Assembly: GCA_945890735.1 (NCBI GenBank)
Contig: CAMDCZ010000005.1
Span: 1 to 64,000 of the forward strand
Direction: 5' to 3'
DNA: 64,000 bases
Source of the DNA: Bordetella parapertussis
GTDB lineage: Bacteria > Pseudomonadota > Gammaproteobacteria > Burkholderiales > Burkholderiaceae_C
The position numbers were made by a program, and so were the translations under genes. Below the pieces are notes generated by a model, which was not told where the DNA came from, searched no databases, and saw nothing but the letters and a program-made list of their open reading frames with translations. The number at the start of each line of letters is the position of its first letter. The first letter of the stretch is position 1. Of the stretch, positions 1 through 9,147 are shown piece by piece.

Positions 1-164
1 GAGGCCATGTAAGCCATGTCCCCATGAAAACCTTTGTCTAACCATGCCAGCAGCCCGGGCTCTGCGCCAGTCAGGTCGACCGGGGCTACGCCAATTTGGG
101 AGAATCCCAATTGCTGACCCCAGGTTTGCAGGGACGCGAGCAACTGCTGCGGTTGAATGGACAC
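1..164 (-). CDS. queG: Epoxyqueuosine reductase QueG, N-terminal fragment
   Basis: The reverse strand encodes about 54 residues that run off the left edge. They contain the typical QueG N-terminus, with 'GFSQIGVAPVDL' followed by 'GLLAWLDKGFHGDMAYM'. QueG is the cobalamin and iron-sulfur enzyme that reduces epoxyqueuosine to queuosine in tRNA. The chosen start is a GTG at 164-162 with AAGG five bases upstream; no better ATG lies in frame. The gene is divergent from tsaE with only 18 bp between the two start codons. The iron-sulfur domain lies outside the window. Family identity is fairly sure from the N-terminus alone. Confidence 0.8.
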   Translation of the reverse strand, partial: MSIQPQQLLASLQTWGQQLGFSQIGVAPVDLTGAEPGLLAWLDKGFHGDMAYMA

Positions 165-182
165 GATAGCCTTTGGAATGAA

Positions 183-653
183 ATGCCGATTGTAAAAACA
201 CTGCACTGGCCAGATGAACAAGCTTGCGAAGCATTTGCGCAAGCCATGGTTCAGCAAACAGCATGGGGCCAAGCCACGGTGTATTTGCAAGGCGATTTGG
301 GTGCCGGCAAAACCACCTTGGTGCGCCACTTGTTGCGCGCCATGGGTGTCACAGGCCGTATCAAAAGCCCAACGTATGCGGTGGTCGAACCTTACGAATT
401 GACGGTGGGCCAGGCCAGCCAAGCCATTTGGCATTTTGATTTCTACCGGTTTAGCGACCCGCGCGAATGGGAGGATGCTGGCTTTCGCGAGCTGTTTGCC
501 AGCCCCGGATTGAAACTGTGCGAGTGGCCAGACAAAGCCGCAGGGAGTTTGCCCATCCCCGACTTGGTGGTTCATTTGCAGGTCAACCCCGACACCAGCA
601 GAACGGTGCAACTGGCGGCGAACAGCCCTTTGGGTGAAGGGCTGATGCCATGA
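183..653 (+). CDS. tsaE: tRNA threonylcarbamoyladenosine biosynthesis ATPase TsaE
   Basis: This is the ATPase subunit that works with TsaB and TsaD to make the t6A37 modification of ANN-decoding tRNAs. The 156-residue protein has a Walker A motif GDLGAGKT at residues 37-44, the KSPTY segment at 61-65 and the family FDFYR and CEWPDKA motifs. A longer frame begins at a TTG at 96, but residues before 183 do not resemble the family and overlap queG, so the ATG at 183 is chosen. Its stop overlaps the amiC start (ATGA), so the two are probably translationally coupled. Confidence 0.93.
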   Translation: MPIVKTLHWPDEQACEAFAQAMVQQTAWGQATVYLQGDLGAGKTTLVRHLLRAMGVTGRIKSPTYAVVEPYELTVGQASQAIWHFDFYRFSDPREWEDAGFRELFASPGLKLCEWPDKAAGSLPIPDLVVHLQVNPDTSRTVQLAANSPLGEGLMP

Positions 654-2002
654 CGCCCTCGTTCCTGTCTCGCCGGCAATGGCTCAAGGGCAGCAGTTTG
701 GTTTTGATGCTCGGACACGCGCAGTTGGCGCGGGGCGCCGGGATCGTGGCTGTTCGGGTTTGGCCTGCCACAGATTACACCCGGGTCACGATCGAATCCG
801 ATACCGCTTTGCGCACGCACCAAACCTTTATCGAGCAGCCACCGCGCTTGGCCGTGGACATTGAAGGTATCGAGTTGAATGCCGCGTTGCGCGAATTGGT
901 GGGCAAGGTGCGCAGTGATGACCCGTTCATCTCGGGTGTGCGTGTGGGCCAGTTCAATGCAAGCACTGTTCGCTTGGTGCTCGATTTGCGCCAAGCCGTC
1001 AAGCCGCAGGTTTTCACCTTGGCGCCTGTGTTGTCAGGTCAATCAACATTTCAGCATCGCTTGGTCTTGGACTTGTACCCCCTGACTGAAGCGGACCCCC
1101 TGGCAGCCTTGATTGCTGAGCGTTTGAAAACTGACACCAGCCAGGACCCGCTGGGGGATTTGATCGCGGGACACAGCCCTTCGCCAACCGCCACACCCCC
1201 AACAACTGTGTCACCCAAATCGGTGGACCTGCCCAGCAAACCTGTCCCGACGGCCAAGCCTTCGGTGGACCGCATGGTGGTGGTGGCCCTGGACCCTGGT
1301 CATGGGGGGGAAGACCCAGGTGCGATCGGCCCCAATGGCACACGCGAAAAAGATGTGGTGCTGCAAATCGCACATCGTCTCAAAGAGCGAATCAACAACA
1401 CGGTCTTGACAACCAAGCATGGTCAGTTGCCCATGCGCGCCTACCTGACCCGCGATGCTGATTTCTTTTTGCCGTTGCACATTCGGGTGCAAAAGGCACA
1501 AAAGGTGCAAGCTGACCTGTTCATCAGCCTGCATGCAGATGCATTCATGAACCCACAAGCCAGGGGCGCGAGCGTGTTTGCATTGAGTCAAGGGGCGGCC
1601 TCCAGCGCAGCTGCACGATGGATGGCGACCAAAGAAAATGCGGCTGATGCGATCGGTGGCTTGAACATCAAAGTGCAAGACCAGCATGTCCAACGCGCCC
1701 TGCTGGACATGAGCACCACCGCCCAAATCAACGACAGCCTCAAGCTGGGCATTGAATTGCTCGGCCAAATACGGCAAGTTGGCAAATTGCATAAACCCCA
1801 GGTTGAGCAAGCAGGGTTTGCCGTGCTGAAGGCACCAGACATTCCCAGTCTGTTGGTTGAGACCGCATTCATCAGCAATCCCCAAGAGGAGCAACTGCTG
1901 ATCAGCGAAAACTACCAAGTCAAATTGACCAACGCGTTGATGCGTGGGATAGAAAATTATTTCTTGCGCAACCCGCCCTTGGCACGCAAAAGATCAACTT
2001 GA
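650..2002 (+). CDS. amiC: N-acetylmuramoyl-L-alanine amidase, AmiC type
   Basis: A periplasmic zinc amidase that removes stem peptides from peptidoglycan during daughter-cell separation. The 450-residue protein starts with a twin-arginine signal (SRRQWLKG, residues 7-14). An AMIN septal-targeting domain spans roughly 33-145, a Pro/Thr/Ser-rich linker 173-205, and an Amidase_3 domain 208-440. Zinc-site signatures are DPGHGGEDPG (215-224), SLHADAF and the late VETAFIS glutamate. It follows tsaE with a 4-bp overlap, an arrangement common in Burkholderiales. The gene is convergent with the DedA gene, and the two stop codons overlap by 9 bp. Confidence 0.93.
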   Translation: MTPSFLSRRQWLKGSSLVLMLGHAQLARGAGIVAVRVWPATDYTRVTIESDTALRTHQTFIEQPPRLAVDIEGIELNAALRELVGKVRSDDPFISGVRVGQFNASTVRLVLDLRQAVKPQVFTLAPVLSGQSTFQHRLVLDLYPLTEADPLAALIAERLKTDTSQDPLGDLIAGHSPSPTATPPTTVSPKSVDLPSKPVPTAKPSVDRMVVVALDPGHGGEDPGAIGPNGTREKDVVLQIAHRLKERINNTVLTTKHGQLPMRAYLTRDADFFLPLHIRVQKAQKVQADLFISLHADAFMNPQARGASVFALSQGAASSAAARWMATKENAADAIGGLNIKVQDQHVQRALLDMSTTAQINDSLKLGIELLGQIRQVGKLHKPQVEQAGFAVLKAPDIPSLLVETAFISNPQEEQLLISENYQVKLTNALMRGIENYFLRNPPLARKRST

Positions 2003-2629
2003 TGGGCGTGCCCGCCATGCCCCCCACAGCGCCAGCAAGCCGGGAACCAGGATCAACGCCCAAATCACTTTTTCCAAGTTGGCCTTGACCCATTCGATGT
2101 GGCCAAACAAATACCCGGCTACGCCAATTCCCACGACCCAAATCACGGCACCCACCACATTGAAGAAGGTGAACCGTTGCCTGTCCATGTTGGCGACACC
2201 GGCCACAAAGGGGGCGAATGTGCGAACAAAGGGCATGAAGCGAGCAAGCACAATGGTGACCCCACCAAAGCGCACATAAAAGGCATGGGCTTGGTCATAG
2301 GCATGGCGATTGAAAAAGCGCGATTGGCTTTGCAACAAACGCGTGCCAAAGTGGCGGCCGATCAGGTAGTTGCATTGGTCACCCAAAATCGCTGCGATCA
2401 ACAACAGGCCCAGTACCAATGGGAGATTGAGCAAGCCTGCACCAGCCATGGCGCCCACCACGAACAACAAGGAATCGCCTGGCAAAAAAGGCATGACAAC
2501 CACCCCTGTTTCGACAAAGATCACCAAAAACAAAAGGGCATAAACCCATACGCCATAGGTTTGAATGAACATCTCCAAGTACTGGTCGATGTGGAGGATG
2601 AAATCCATGAGCAAGTTGATGATGTCCAT
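1994..2629 (-). CDS. DedA family (VTT domain) inner-membrane protein
   Basis: A 211-residue polytopic membrane protein of the DedA/SNARE-associated family, resembling YqjA/YghB. These proteins help maintain the proton motive force and envelope homeostasis; some members flip lipids. Visible hallmarks are the E-T-G-V-V-V-M-P-F-L-P-G-D-S segment near residue 41, the GD...YLIGR segment near 85, and the F-x-R-F-x-P-x-x-R-T-F-x-P signature near 130. About five hydrophobic segments are seen. An alternative ATG seven codons in (2608) is possible. It is divergent from mutL and convergent with amiC. Confidence 0.88.
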   Translation of the reverse strand: MDIINLLMDFILHIDQYLEMFIQTYGVWVYALLFLVIFVETGVVVMPFLPGDSLLFVVGAMAGAGLLNLPLVLGLLLIAAILGDQCNYLIGRHFGTRLLQSQSRFFNRHAYDQAHAFYVRFGGVTIVLARFMPFVRTFAPFVAGVANMDRQRFTFFNVVGAVIWVVGIGVAGYLFGHIEWVKANLEKVIWALILVPGLLALWGAWRARPSS

Positions 2630-2703
2630 GCGCGCATTATCAGGGCTGCAGGCAGCAAGTTTGTGACCGGGGCGCCCTCGTCTGCTCCTCTAGAATCCCC
2701 CTG

Positions 2704-4515
2704 GTGAATCCACCCTTGTCCCCGCGACGCCCCATACGCGAACTCCCTGATGAACTGATCAGCCAAATTGCCGCCGGTGAAGTGGTTGAACGCCCTGCTT
2801 CCGTGGTGCGTGAATTGGTCGACAACGCATTGGATGCAGGCGCCAGTCAAGTGACCGTGCGCTTGGTTGAAGGCGGCGTGCGGATGGTCAGCGTAGAAGA
2901 CGACGGCATCGGCTTGGAAGCTGCCGACATGCCACTGGCCCTGCGCAGACACGCCACCAGCAAGATCGGCAGTTTGCTGGACCTTGAATCGGTGGCCACC
3001 ATGGGCTTTCGTGGCGAAGCCTTGGCGGCGATTGCCGCGGTGAGCGAACTCAGCTTGCTGTCGCGAACACCAAACCAAGCGCATGCCTTGCACCTCGATG
3101 CGCGCAGTGGCGAACTTCGCCCGGTGGCACGCCATGTCGGCACCACGGTAGAGGTCAAGGAGCTGTTTTTCAGCACCCCCGCCAGGCGAAAATTTTTGAA
3201 ATCCACCGCCACCGAGTTGGCTCACTGCGTGGAGTCTCTGCGTCGCCATGCCCTGGCGCGTCCCGATGTGGGTTTCGCACTTTGGCACGACGGCAAACCC
3301 GTTAGCCAATGGCGTCCCCATGGCCACGCGGATGCGGTCGACCTGCGCATAGGCGACGTGTTGGGCGAATCTTTTGTTCAACAGGCTTTGACCATCGATC
3401 ACCAACATGGCAGCTTGCGTGTCCGCGGACTTGCAGGTATGCCAGATGCAGCCAGAGCCCGCGCAGACCATCAATTTGCCTACGTGAATGGCCGCTATGT
3501 GCGCGACCGGGTGCTGAGCCATGCGGTGCGAAGTGCTTACGAAGATGTGCTTCACGGGCAGCGCCAGCCGGTTTATGTGCTTTACATCGACATCGATCCA
3601 AGCCGGGTGGATGTGAATGTGCATCCCACCAAAATGGAAGTGCGCTTTCGCGACAGCCGGGAAGTACACCAAGCTGTGCAACACGCCCTGACCAAGGCCT
3701 TGTCAGTGTCCAGGGCAGGACAGCCCTTGCAGGCTGAACGCAGCCAGGCCATCGCTGCGCTTGCGCAGTTTGGCAACATGGGCTCGCAAGCCGGCCTGGC
3801 ATGGACCACCCCGCCCGACGGCCACCAGGTACAAGACCTGGGTCAACGCTGGCCAGCCACAGCGGCACCATCCCACGAGTCGGCACCGGCGGAGCAAGTC
3901 TCAGCAACCTTCACCCCTTTGCCAGCCGGCGAGTGGCCCCTGGGCAAAGCCTTGGCGCAATTGCAAGGCGTTTACATCTTGGCCGAAAACCGCCAAGGTT
4001 TGGTGGTGGTCGACATGCATGCGGCCCATGAACGCATTGTTTATGAGCGTCTGAAATCCCAATGGGCTCAACACAGCTTGCAAAGTCAAGCGCTGTTGAT
4101 ACCTGCTTCCTTGGCGGCGACCCCTCTGGAAATGGCAAGCGCCAACAACCATGCCGATACCCTGCGCAGCCTGGGTCTGGAGTTGGAATGCCTGTCTGCA
4201 CAGTCCCTGGTGGTGCGCAGTGTCCCAGCGGCCCTAGCGCAAGCAGATCCGGTTGCACTGGCGCGCAGCGTTTTGTCCGAGCTGGCCCAGCACGATGCCG
4301 ATCTGGTGCTGCAGCGCGCGCTTGACGATGTCTTGGCCGCCATGGCTTGCCATGCTGCGGTACGTGCTAACCGGCAACTGAGCTTGGAAGAAATGAATGC
4401 TTTGCTGCGGCAAATGGAAGTCACTGAACGTGCAGACCAATGCAACCATGGTCGTCCTACCTGGCGGCAACTGGGCATGGGCGATTTGGACAAACTTTTT
4501 TTAAGGGGTCGCTGA
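2704..4515 (+). CDS. mutL: DNA mismatch repair protein MutL with endonuclease motifs
   Basis: The mismatch-repair mediator linking MutS to strand excision. The 603-residue protein has the GHKL ATPase domain at residues 1-330, including IAAGEVV and DNALDAGA, and a C-terminal dimerisation domain from about 420. The latter keeps the metal-binding nicking motif in the form D-M-H-A-A-H-E-R-I-V-Y-E starting at Asp437, plus the later ACHAAVRA and CNHGRP motifs. This indicates a self-nicking MutL, as expected where MutH is absent. The start is GTG with no clear Shine-Dalgarno. Its stop overlaps the next start (TGATG). Confidence 0.95.
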   Translation: MNPPLSPRRPIRELPDELISQIAAGEVVERPASVVRELVDNALDAGASQVTVRLVEGGVRMVSVEDDGIGLEAADMPLALRRHATSKIGSLLDLESVATMGFRGEALAAIAAVSELSLLSRTPNQAHALHLDARSGELRPVARHVGTTVEVKELFFSTPARRKFLKSTATELAHCVESLRRHALARPDVGFALWHDGKPVSQWRPHGHADAVDLRIGDVLGESFVQQALTIDHQHGSLRVRGLAGMPDAARARADHQFAYVNGRYVRDRVLSHAVRSAYEDVLHGQRQPVYVLYIDIDPSRVDVNVHPTKMEVRFRDSREVHQAVQHALTKALSVSRAGQPLQAERSQAIAALAQFGNMGSQAGLAWTTPPDGHQVQDLGQRWPATAAPSHESAPAEQVSATFTPLPAGEWPLGKALAQLQGVYILAENRQGLVVVDMHAAHERIVYERLKSQWAQHSLQSQALLIPASLAATPLEMASANNHADTLRSLGLELECLSAQSLVVRSVPAALAQADPVALARSVLSELAQHDADLVLQRALDDVLAAMACHAAVRANRQLSLEEMNALLRQMEVTERADQCNHGRPTWRQLGMGDLDKLFLRGR

Positions 4516-5708
4516 TGCCCACCTACGTGGTCATCGCCCTGCTTTCCTTGGCCATTGGTTTGCAGCCCGTGTCTACCGATTTGTACTTGCCAGGCTTGCC
4601 AGGGCTGGCCAAGGACCTGAGCGCCAGTGTCAGCCAAGTTCAATACACCCTCACAGGTTTGTTGCTGGCCTTTGGGGTTTCTCAGCTGCTGTGGGGGCCG
4701 TTTTCAGACAAGGTGGGCAGACGCCCAATCATGTTGTTTGGCCTGGCTGCCTACAGTGTGGCGGCGATTGCATGTGTGCTGAGTACGTCCATCGACACGT
4801 TGGTTGTGTGGCGGGTGGTGCAAGGCGCTGCGATGGGTGCGGTGATCACCAGCGCGCGGGCCGTGGTGCGTGATCTTTACCAGCCGCTGGAAGGGGCGCG
4901 GGTCATGTCCAAAGCCATGACAGGATTGGGGGTGCTGGCATGCACCAGCCCACCCTTGGGTGGATTTTTAAGCCAGCACTGGGGCTGGCAAGTGGCGTTG
5001 GCATCGGTTGCTTTGTATGCAGTCTTCACACTCGGGGTGGTGGCCTGGCGGTTTGAAGAAAGCATTGGCGCACGCAATCCTGACGCTTTGCATCTGCCCA
5101 CGATGCTGCGGATTTGGTCAGAGGTCTTGCGCCACCCCACGTTCCGCGCCTTTGCGCTGCTGTCTTTGGCTGCTTATGGCGCCTTGTTCACCTATTTGGC
5201 CACTTCCGCCTTTGTTTTCATCGAGGTGCTGCACCTCACAGGCCTTCAATTGGGCTGGGTGTTGTCGTCGATGTCCGTGGTCTACATCACTGGAACCATT
5301 GTTTGTCGCTTTTTGTTGCGCCGCATTGGCATGCGTCAAACGATTGCATGGGCCGGCGCGTCCAGCGCGCTCAGTGGCAGCGCGTTGTGCCTGCTGGTCT
5401 ACACCGATTCAGCCACTGCCACGGGCTTGGTGCTGGCCATGTACCCCATGATTTTGGCCCACGGCATCCACCAACCCATTGGCCAAAGCGGTGCGGTGGG
5501 CCCCTTTCCTATGTCTGCCGGCGCAGCCTCTGCGCTCAATGGATTTTTGATGATGTTGGCGGCTTTTGTGACCGGCGCTTGGCTGGGAGAAAGCATCGAT
5601 GGCACATTGTTTCCGCTGGCACACGGGGTGGCTTTTTGGGCCACGATTTTGGCCCTGACGGCCTGGACCTTGGTGCAATGGCATGGCGAACCGCTCCACA
5701 CCGAATGA
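4515..5708 (+). CDS. Bcr/CflA-type MFS drug exporter
   Basis: A 397-residue, roughly 12-helix major facilitator of the Bcr/CflA drug:proton antiporter family, probably exporting small hydrophobic compounds. The N-terminus [15 protein letters not shown] and the loop-2 motif [11 protein letters not shown] are diagnostic for the family. The frame is open to 4440, but those residues belong to the mutL overlap. The ATG at 4515 has AAGGGG at 4503-4508 and is coupled to the mutL stop. The substrate cannot be read from sequence. It is co-transcribed with mutL and miaA by spacing. Confidence 0.9.
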   Translation: MPTYVVIALLSLAIGLQPVSTDLYLPGLPGLAKDLSASVSQVQYTLTGLLLAFGVSQLLWGPFSDKVGRRPIMLFGLAAYSVAAIACVLSTSIDTLVVWRVVQGAAMGAVITSARAVVRDLYQPLEGARVMSKAMTGLGVLACTSPPLGGFLSQHWGWQVALASVALYAVFTLGVVAWRFEESIGARNPDALHLPTMLRIWSEVLRHPTFRAFALLSLAAYGALFTYLATSAFVFIEVLHLTGLQLGWVLSSMSVVYITGTIVCRFLLRRIGMRQTIAWAGASSALSGSALCLLVYTDSATATGLVLAMYPMILAHGIHQPIGQSGAVGPFPMSAGAASALNGFLMMLAAFVTGAWLGESIDGTLFPLAHGVAFWATILALTAWTLVQWHGEPLHTE

Positions 5709-5712
5709 GCTG

Positions 5713-6669
5713 ATGCCTGACTGGGCGGGTCTGGCGATTGCCGGCCCCACAGCCACAGGCAAAACCGCGCTGGCCCTGCGGTTGGCCCAGCGCATCCCTC
5801 TTGAAATCATCAGTGTGGACTCGGCACTGGTCTACCAAGGCATGGACATTGGCACCGCCAAACCTTCAGCCGATGAATTGGCCAGTGTGCCGCACCATTT
5901 GATCGGTATCCGTGACCCCTTGCAGGCTTACAGTGCAGCTGAATTTGCCCGTGACGCCCAAGGCTTGATCGACGACATACGGGCCCGCGGCAAATTGCCT
6001 GTGCTGGTCGGTGGCACCATGTTGTATTTCAAAGCACTGATGGAAGGCTTAGATGATTTACCTTTGGCAGACCCCGAGTTGCGAAGTGACATCGAAGCCA
6101 AAGCCATGGCCTTGGGTTGGCCGGCATTGCACACCGAACTCGCCCTGGTGGACCCCAAGACCGCTGCCCGCCTGCCCCCCAACGATGCGCAGCGCATTTC
6201 CCGCGCCTTGGAAGTGTGGCAACTGACCGGACAGCCTTTGTCGTCTTTTTTTGGCGCCAGCCGGGTGGCCGGGCCGCGCATCGCCATGCTGTCTTTGGAG
6301 CCGCAAGATCGGTCTTGGTTGCACCAACGCATTGCCCAACGTTTTGACGACATGCTCCAGCAGGGTTTGGTCGATGAGGTCAAGCGCTTGCGACAAAGGG
6401 GTGATTTGCACCCGGATTTGCCGTCCATGCGCTGCGTGGGCTACCGGCAAGTGTGGGAGGCATTGGACCGGGCGGGTGCTCACCCTTTGTCTGGCAAAGA
6501 CCTGTCGGCGTTGCGAGACAAAGGCATCGCAGCCAGCCGGCAATTGGCCAAGCGGCAGTTGACCTGGCTGCGCAGCATGCCGCAAAGGCAGTTGGTGTCC
6601 TGTGACCAAGACGATGTCTGGACCAGCACCCTTGCCATCGTGCGGCAACTCATCCCATCCGCCAACTGA
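5713..6669 (+). CDS. miaA: tRNA dimethylallyltransferase MiaA
   Basis: Transfers a dimethylallyl group to A37 of UNN-decoding tRNAs, the first step of ms2i6A. The 318-residue protein has the P-loop GPTATGKT near residue 10, the [16 protein letters not shown] substrate motif, the [11 protein letters not shown] segment and the C-terminal [12 protein letters not shown] motif. An upstream ATG at 5683 in the same frame overlaps the MFS gene by 26 bp and is an alternative start. The ATG at 5713 is preferred because it lies four bases after the MFS stop. Neither start has a strong Shine-Dalgarno. Confidence 0.95.
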   Translation: MPDWAGLAIAGPTATGKTALALRLAQRIPLEIISVDSALVYQGMDIGTAKPSADELASVPHHLIGIRDPLQAYSAAEFARDAQGLIDDIRARGKLPVLVGGTMLYFKALMEGLDDLPLADPELRSDIEAKAMALGWPALHTELALVDPKTAARLPPNDAQRISRALEVWQLTGQPLSSFFGASRVAGPRIAMLSLEPQDRSWLHQRIAQRFDDMLQQGLVDEVKRLRQRGDLHPDLPSMRCVGYRQVWEALDRAGAHPLSGKDLSALRDKGIAASRQLAKRQLTWLRSMPQRQLVSCDQDDVWTSTLAIVRQLIPSAN

Positions 6670-6673
6670 GGCC

Positions 6674-7369
6674 ATGCAAGCCAACCCTACCCGCCCTGCA
6701 GATCCCCCCCTGCAGATCATCTACCAAGATGCTGGCTTGCTGGTGGTCAACAAGCCCAGCGGATTGCTCAGTGTGCCGGGCAAAGGACCGGCCAAACAAG
6801 ACTGCCTGTGGTCCAGGCTCTTCAAAACGCACCCGAGCGCATTGGTGGTGCACAGGTTGGATCAGGCCACCTCAGGCTTGATGGTTTTCGCCTTGAACCC
6901 AGACATGCAGCGAAAACTCAGCATGGCATTTGAGGCGCGGCAAGTCCACAAACAGTATCTGGCTTGGGTGAAAGGCCGCGTCGAGGTCAGTGACGCTTGG
7001 CGAACCATCAACCTACCCATCTTGCTGGATTGGCCCAACCGCCCCCTGCACATCATTGACCCCTTGGGCAAACCCAGCGTCACCCTGTGGCGGTGCATCC
7101 AACACCATCCCCATTTGCCTGGCTCTTTGCTGTTGTTGCAGCCTCAAACCGGCAGATCGCACCAATTGCGGGTTCATCTCAAAGCCATAGGCCATCCCAT
7201 CTGGGGTGATGCGCTGTACGCCCCGCCGGCGGTCTTGGCACGCTCGGCCAGGCTGATGCTGCATGCCACGGAACTCGGGCTGCTGAACCCCCAGATGAAC
7301 ATCAGCCAACGTTGGACCTGCGAACCTGAATGGCCAGACCCCAGCCATGAAATGCATGCAAGTCCTTGA
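6674..7369 (+). CDS. rluA: RluA-type RNA pseudouridine synthase
   Basis: Isomerises uridine to pseudouridine in structured RNA. The opening VVNKPSGLLSVPGKG and length (231 residues) best match RluA, which modifies 23S rRNA U746 and tRNA U32. The catalytic aspartate is in HRLDQATSGLMVF, and the C-terminal QTGRSHQLRVH motif is intact. No S4 domain is present, as expected for RluA. The ATG at 6674 has TGAGG just upstream and lies four bases after the miaA stop, so it probably ends the mutL-MFS-miaA-rluA transcript. Confidence 0.88.
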   Translation: MQANPTRPADPPLQIIYQDAGLLVVNKPSGLLSVPGKGPAKQDCLWSRLFKTHPSALVVHRLDQATSGLMVFALNPDMQRKLSMAFEARQVHKQYLAWVKGRVEVSDAWRTINLPILLDWPNRPLHIIDPLGKPSVTLWRCIQHHPHLPGSLLLLQPQTGRSHQLRVHLKAIGHPIWGDALYAPPAVLARSARLMLHATELGLLNPQMNISQRWTCEPEWPDPSHEMHASP

Positions 7370-7430
7370 AAATCATTGGGTTTTTCAGCGAAACAGGTAC
7401 CCACTCGGTATTAGGCAGCCAGCTCTAATT

Positions 7431-7445
7431 TGCTGCATCGCAGCA
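7431..7445. promoter_or_regulatory. Perfect CTGC-N3-GCAG palindrome, candidate PhaR operator
   Basis: TGCTGC-ATC-GCAGCA is a perfect 6-bp inverted repeat nine bases upstream of the -35 box of the phasin promoter. Its core matches the CTGC-N3-4-GCAG motif described for the PHB-responsive repressor PhaR of Paracoccus. A weaker copy (CTGC-GCC-GCAA) lies at 7492-7502. Binding is inferred. Confidence 0.5.
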
Positions 7446-7453
7446 TAAATCGC

Positions 7454-7481
7454 TTGAATTCATCAGGGGAAACCCTATACT
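7454..7481 (+). promoter_or_regulatory. Predicted sigma70 promoter of the phasin gene
   Basis: TTGAAT (7454-7459) and TATACT (7476-7481) are separated by 16 bases. The predicted start near 7488 gives a leader of about 68 nt before the phasin ATG. Predicted from sequence only. Confidence 0.55.
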
Positions 7482-7555
7482 TCATGCCATGCTGCGCCGC
7501 AACATCCCTCCAGCGCAGTTGCCCATGTCCAGCAACCAACCTCAAGGAAATAACC

Positions 7556-8098
7556 ATGATGACCGCAGAACAAATGATCGCCGCTCAAAAAGCCAATATC
7601 GAAACCCTTTTCAACATGTCTGAAAAAGCCTTCTTTGGCGTTGAAAAAATGGTTGAACTCAACATGGCTGCTGCCAAAGCCGCCATGCATGACAACCTCA
7701 AGCACACCCAAGCCATGTTGAACGTGAAAGACGTTCAAGAACTGATGGCCCTGCAAGCTGGTTACGCGCAACCCATGGCTGAAAAGGCCACTTCATTCAC
7801 ACGCCACCTGTATGACATCGCCTCATCGACAGGCAGCGACTTCACCAAAGCGGTTGAAGACAAAGCCGCTGAAGCCCAAAAAGCCGTTGCTGGCTTGGTC
7901 GAGGCTGCTGGCAAAAACGCACCCGCTGGTTCTGAAGCAGCAGTGGCCATGATCAAAAGCGCTGTGGCTGCCAGCCAAAGCGCATTTGAAAGCGTCCAAA
8001 AAGCAGTGAAACAAGCCACCGAGGCAGCCGAAGCCAACATGCAAGCCGTGGCCAGCTCGACCGCACCAACAGCCAAGTCAGCCGCTCGCAAGCGTTAA
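7556..8098 (+). CDS. phaP: Phasin family protein (PHB granule-associated)
   Basis: A 180-residue helical, Ala/Lys/Glu-rich protein that starts MTAEQ-like (MMTAEQMIAAQKANIE), typical of Phasin_2 proteins of Burkholderiales. Phasins coat polyhydroxybutyrate granules and control their size. There is no signal peptide or membrane segment. The C-terminus is low-complexity, Ala/Ser/Thr then KSAARKR. The frame is open upstream to 7430, but AAGGA at 7544-7548 marks the ATG at 7556. It is monocistronic, with its own promoter, palindrome and strong terminator. Confidence 0.92.
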   Translation: MMTAEQMIAAQKANIETLFNMSEKAFFGVEKMVELNMAAAKAAMHDNLKHTQAMLNVKDVQELMALQAGYAQPMAEKATSFTRHLYDIASSTGSDFTKAVEDKAAEAQKAVAGLVEAAGKNAPAGSEAAVAMIKSAVAASQSAFESVQKAVKQATEAAEANMQAVASSTAPTAKSAARKR

Positions 8099-8120
8099 AC
8101 CACCCCAGTGGTTGTGAGGA

Positions 8121-8146
8121 AAGCCCGCTGCACGCGGGCTTTTTTC
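8121..8146 (+). terminator. Intrinsic terminator after the phasin gene
   Basis: The stem AGCCCGC / GCGGGCT (8122-8128, 8134-8140) has a 5-nt loop and is followed by a run of Ts. It also lies at the 3' end of the convergent patatin gene, whose stop is at 8145-8147. Confidence 0.9.
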
Positions 8147-9035
8147 ATCGCCCCAAAGCAGCCTTGACTTGTGGCAAGGCCAGCTTCATGGCTGCACGGC
8201 CTGCTTCGATGCTTTTCTTGCGTGCAGAAAACTCGGTGCTGCCCACGTTGGGTAAGTCTGGTCGAACCACCACATCGGCTTGCACCAACTCCCATTGACT
8301 GATGCTCTTGCCCATGATGCTGAAGGTTTGCAACAGCACCCTCAACATGTCACTGGTTTTGGCATCCTCAGGCCGACTGGAAATGTCCACGGCAATGATG
8401 AACTGGGCACCCATTTGTTTGACATAGCGCACTGGCACAGGCGAGACCAAGCCGCCATCCACGAAGTCTTTGTTGCCAATCCGCACGGGCTCGAACACCG
8501 AAGGCACCGCACTGGAAGCCCTGACCGCCGTGGCCACATCACCGCGCCTGAACAAAATGCCCTCACCCGATTGCAAATCGGTGGCCACGATACCCAAGGG
8601 GATTTTCATGTCCTCGATTTTCAGTCCATTGAGCTGGGTATTGATGTATTTCACCAGGGCTTCGCCCCTCAATACACCCCGTCCAACGAATGGCAAAGTC
8701 CAATCCGTCAACTGTGACTCGTCCATCGCATCTGCCAACCAAGACAATTGCGCGCCGCTTTTGCCACTGGCGTAAAAGGCAGCCACCAAACTCCCCGCAG
8801 ATGTGCCGGTGACAAAGTCTGGTGTGATGCCCTCCTCCTCCAGCACTTGCAGCACGCCGATGTGGGCAAAGCCACGGGCTGCACCACCGCCCAAAGCCAA
8901 ACCAAGCTTGGGTATTTTCTTGGGTTCATTCACTTGCACATTTGGCAAGGCTTGGGGTGCAGGGCTGGGCGGTGTGGCACAAGCGGTCAGCAGCAACAGG
9001 CAGACAACCAGGGTATGGCGATGAAAAGTGTTCAT
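8145..9035 (-). CDS. Patatin-like phospholipase lipoprotein, RssA type
   Basis: A 296-residue putative lipid acyl hydrolase anchored in the envelope. Residues 1-18 form a lipoprotein signal ending in the lipobox LLTAC. The patatin domain follows with the oxyanion hole GGGAARG, the nucleophile elbow GTSAG and the catalytic DGG motif (FVDGGLVSPVPV), so the Ser-Asp dyad is complete. The frame extends nine codons upstream to 9062, but only the ATG at 9035 gives a proper lipoprotein signal. The natural substrate is unknown. It is divergent from the short-chain dehydrogenase gene. Confidence 0.88.
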   Translation of the reverse strand: MNTFHRHTLVVCLLLLTACATPPSPAPQALPNVQVNEPKKIPKLGLALGGGAARGFAHIGVLQVLEEEGITPDFVTGTSAGSLVAAFYASGKSGAQLSWLADAMDESQLTDWTLPFVGRGVLRGEALVKYINTQLNGLKIEDMKIPLGIVATDLQSGEGILFRRGDVATAVRASSAVPSVFEPVRIGNKDFVDGGLVSPVPVRYVKQMGAQFIIAVDISSRPEDAKTSDMLRVLLQTFSIMGKSISQWELVQADVVVRPDLPNVGSTEFSARKKSIEAGRAAMKLALPQVKAALGR

Positions 9036-9147
9036 GGAATAGGTCGATGCAGTGGTGTGCACATTCTCTCAGGCCGAGACTGCCATAATCTTTCGGCTGA
9101 AGCCCATCCAACAGGCTCCACCTCACTCACCCAGAAGAAAGGCAACC

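Noticed and set aside
96..182. Upstream TTG start for tsaE
   Set aside because: The added 29 residues do not match TsaE and would overlap the 5' end of the divergent queG gene.
2521..3684. A 387-codon frame antisense to mutL
   Set aside because: His/Gln/Ala-rich shadow of mutL, overlapping the divergent DedA start as well; no family motif.
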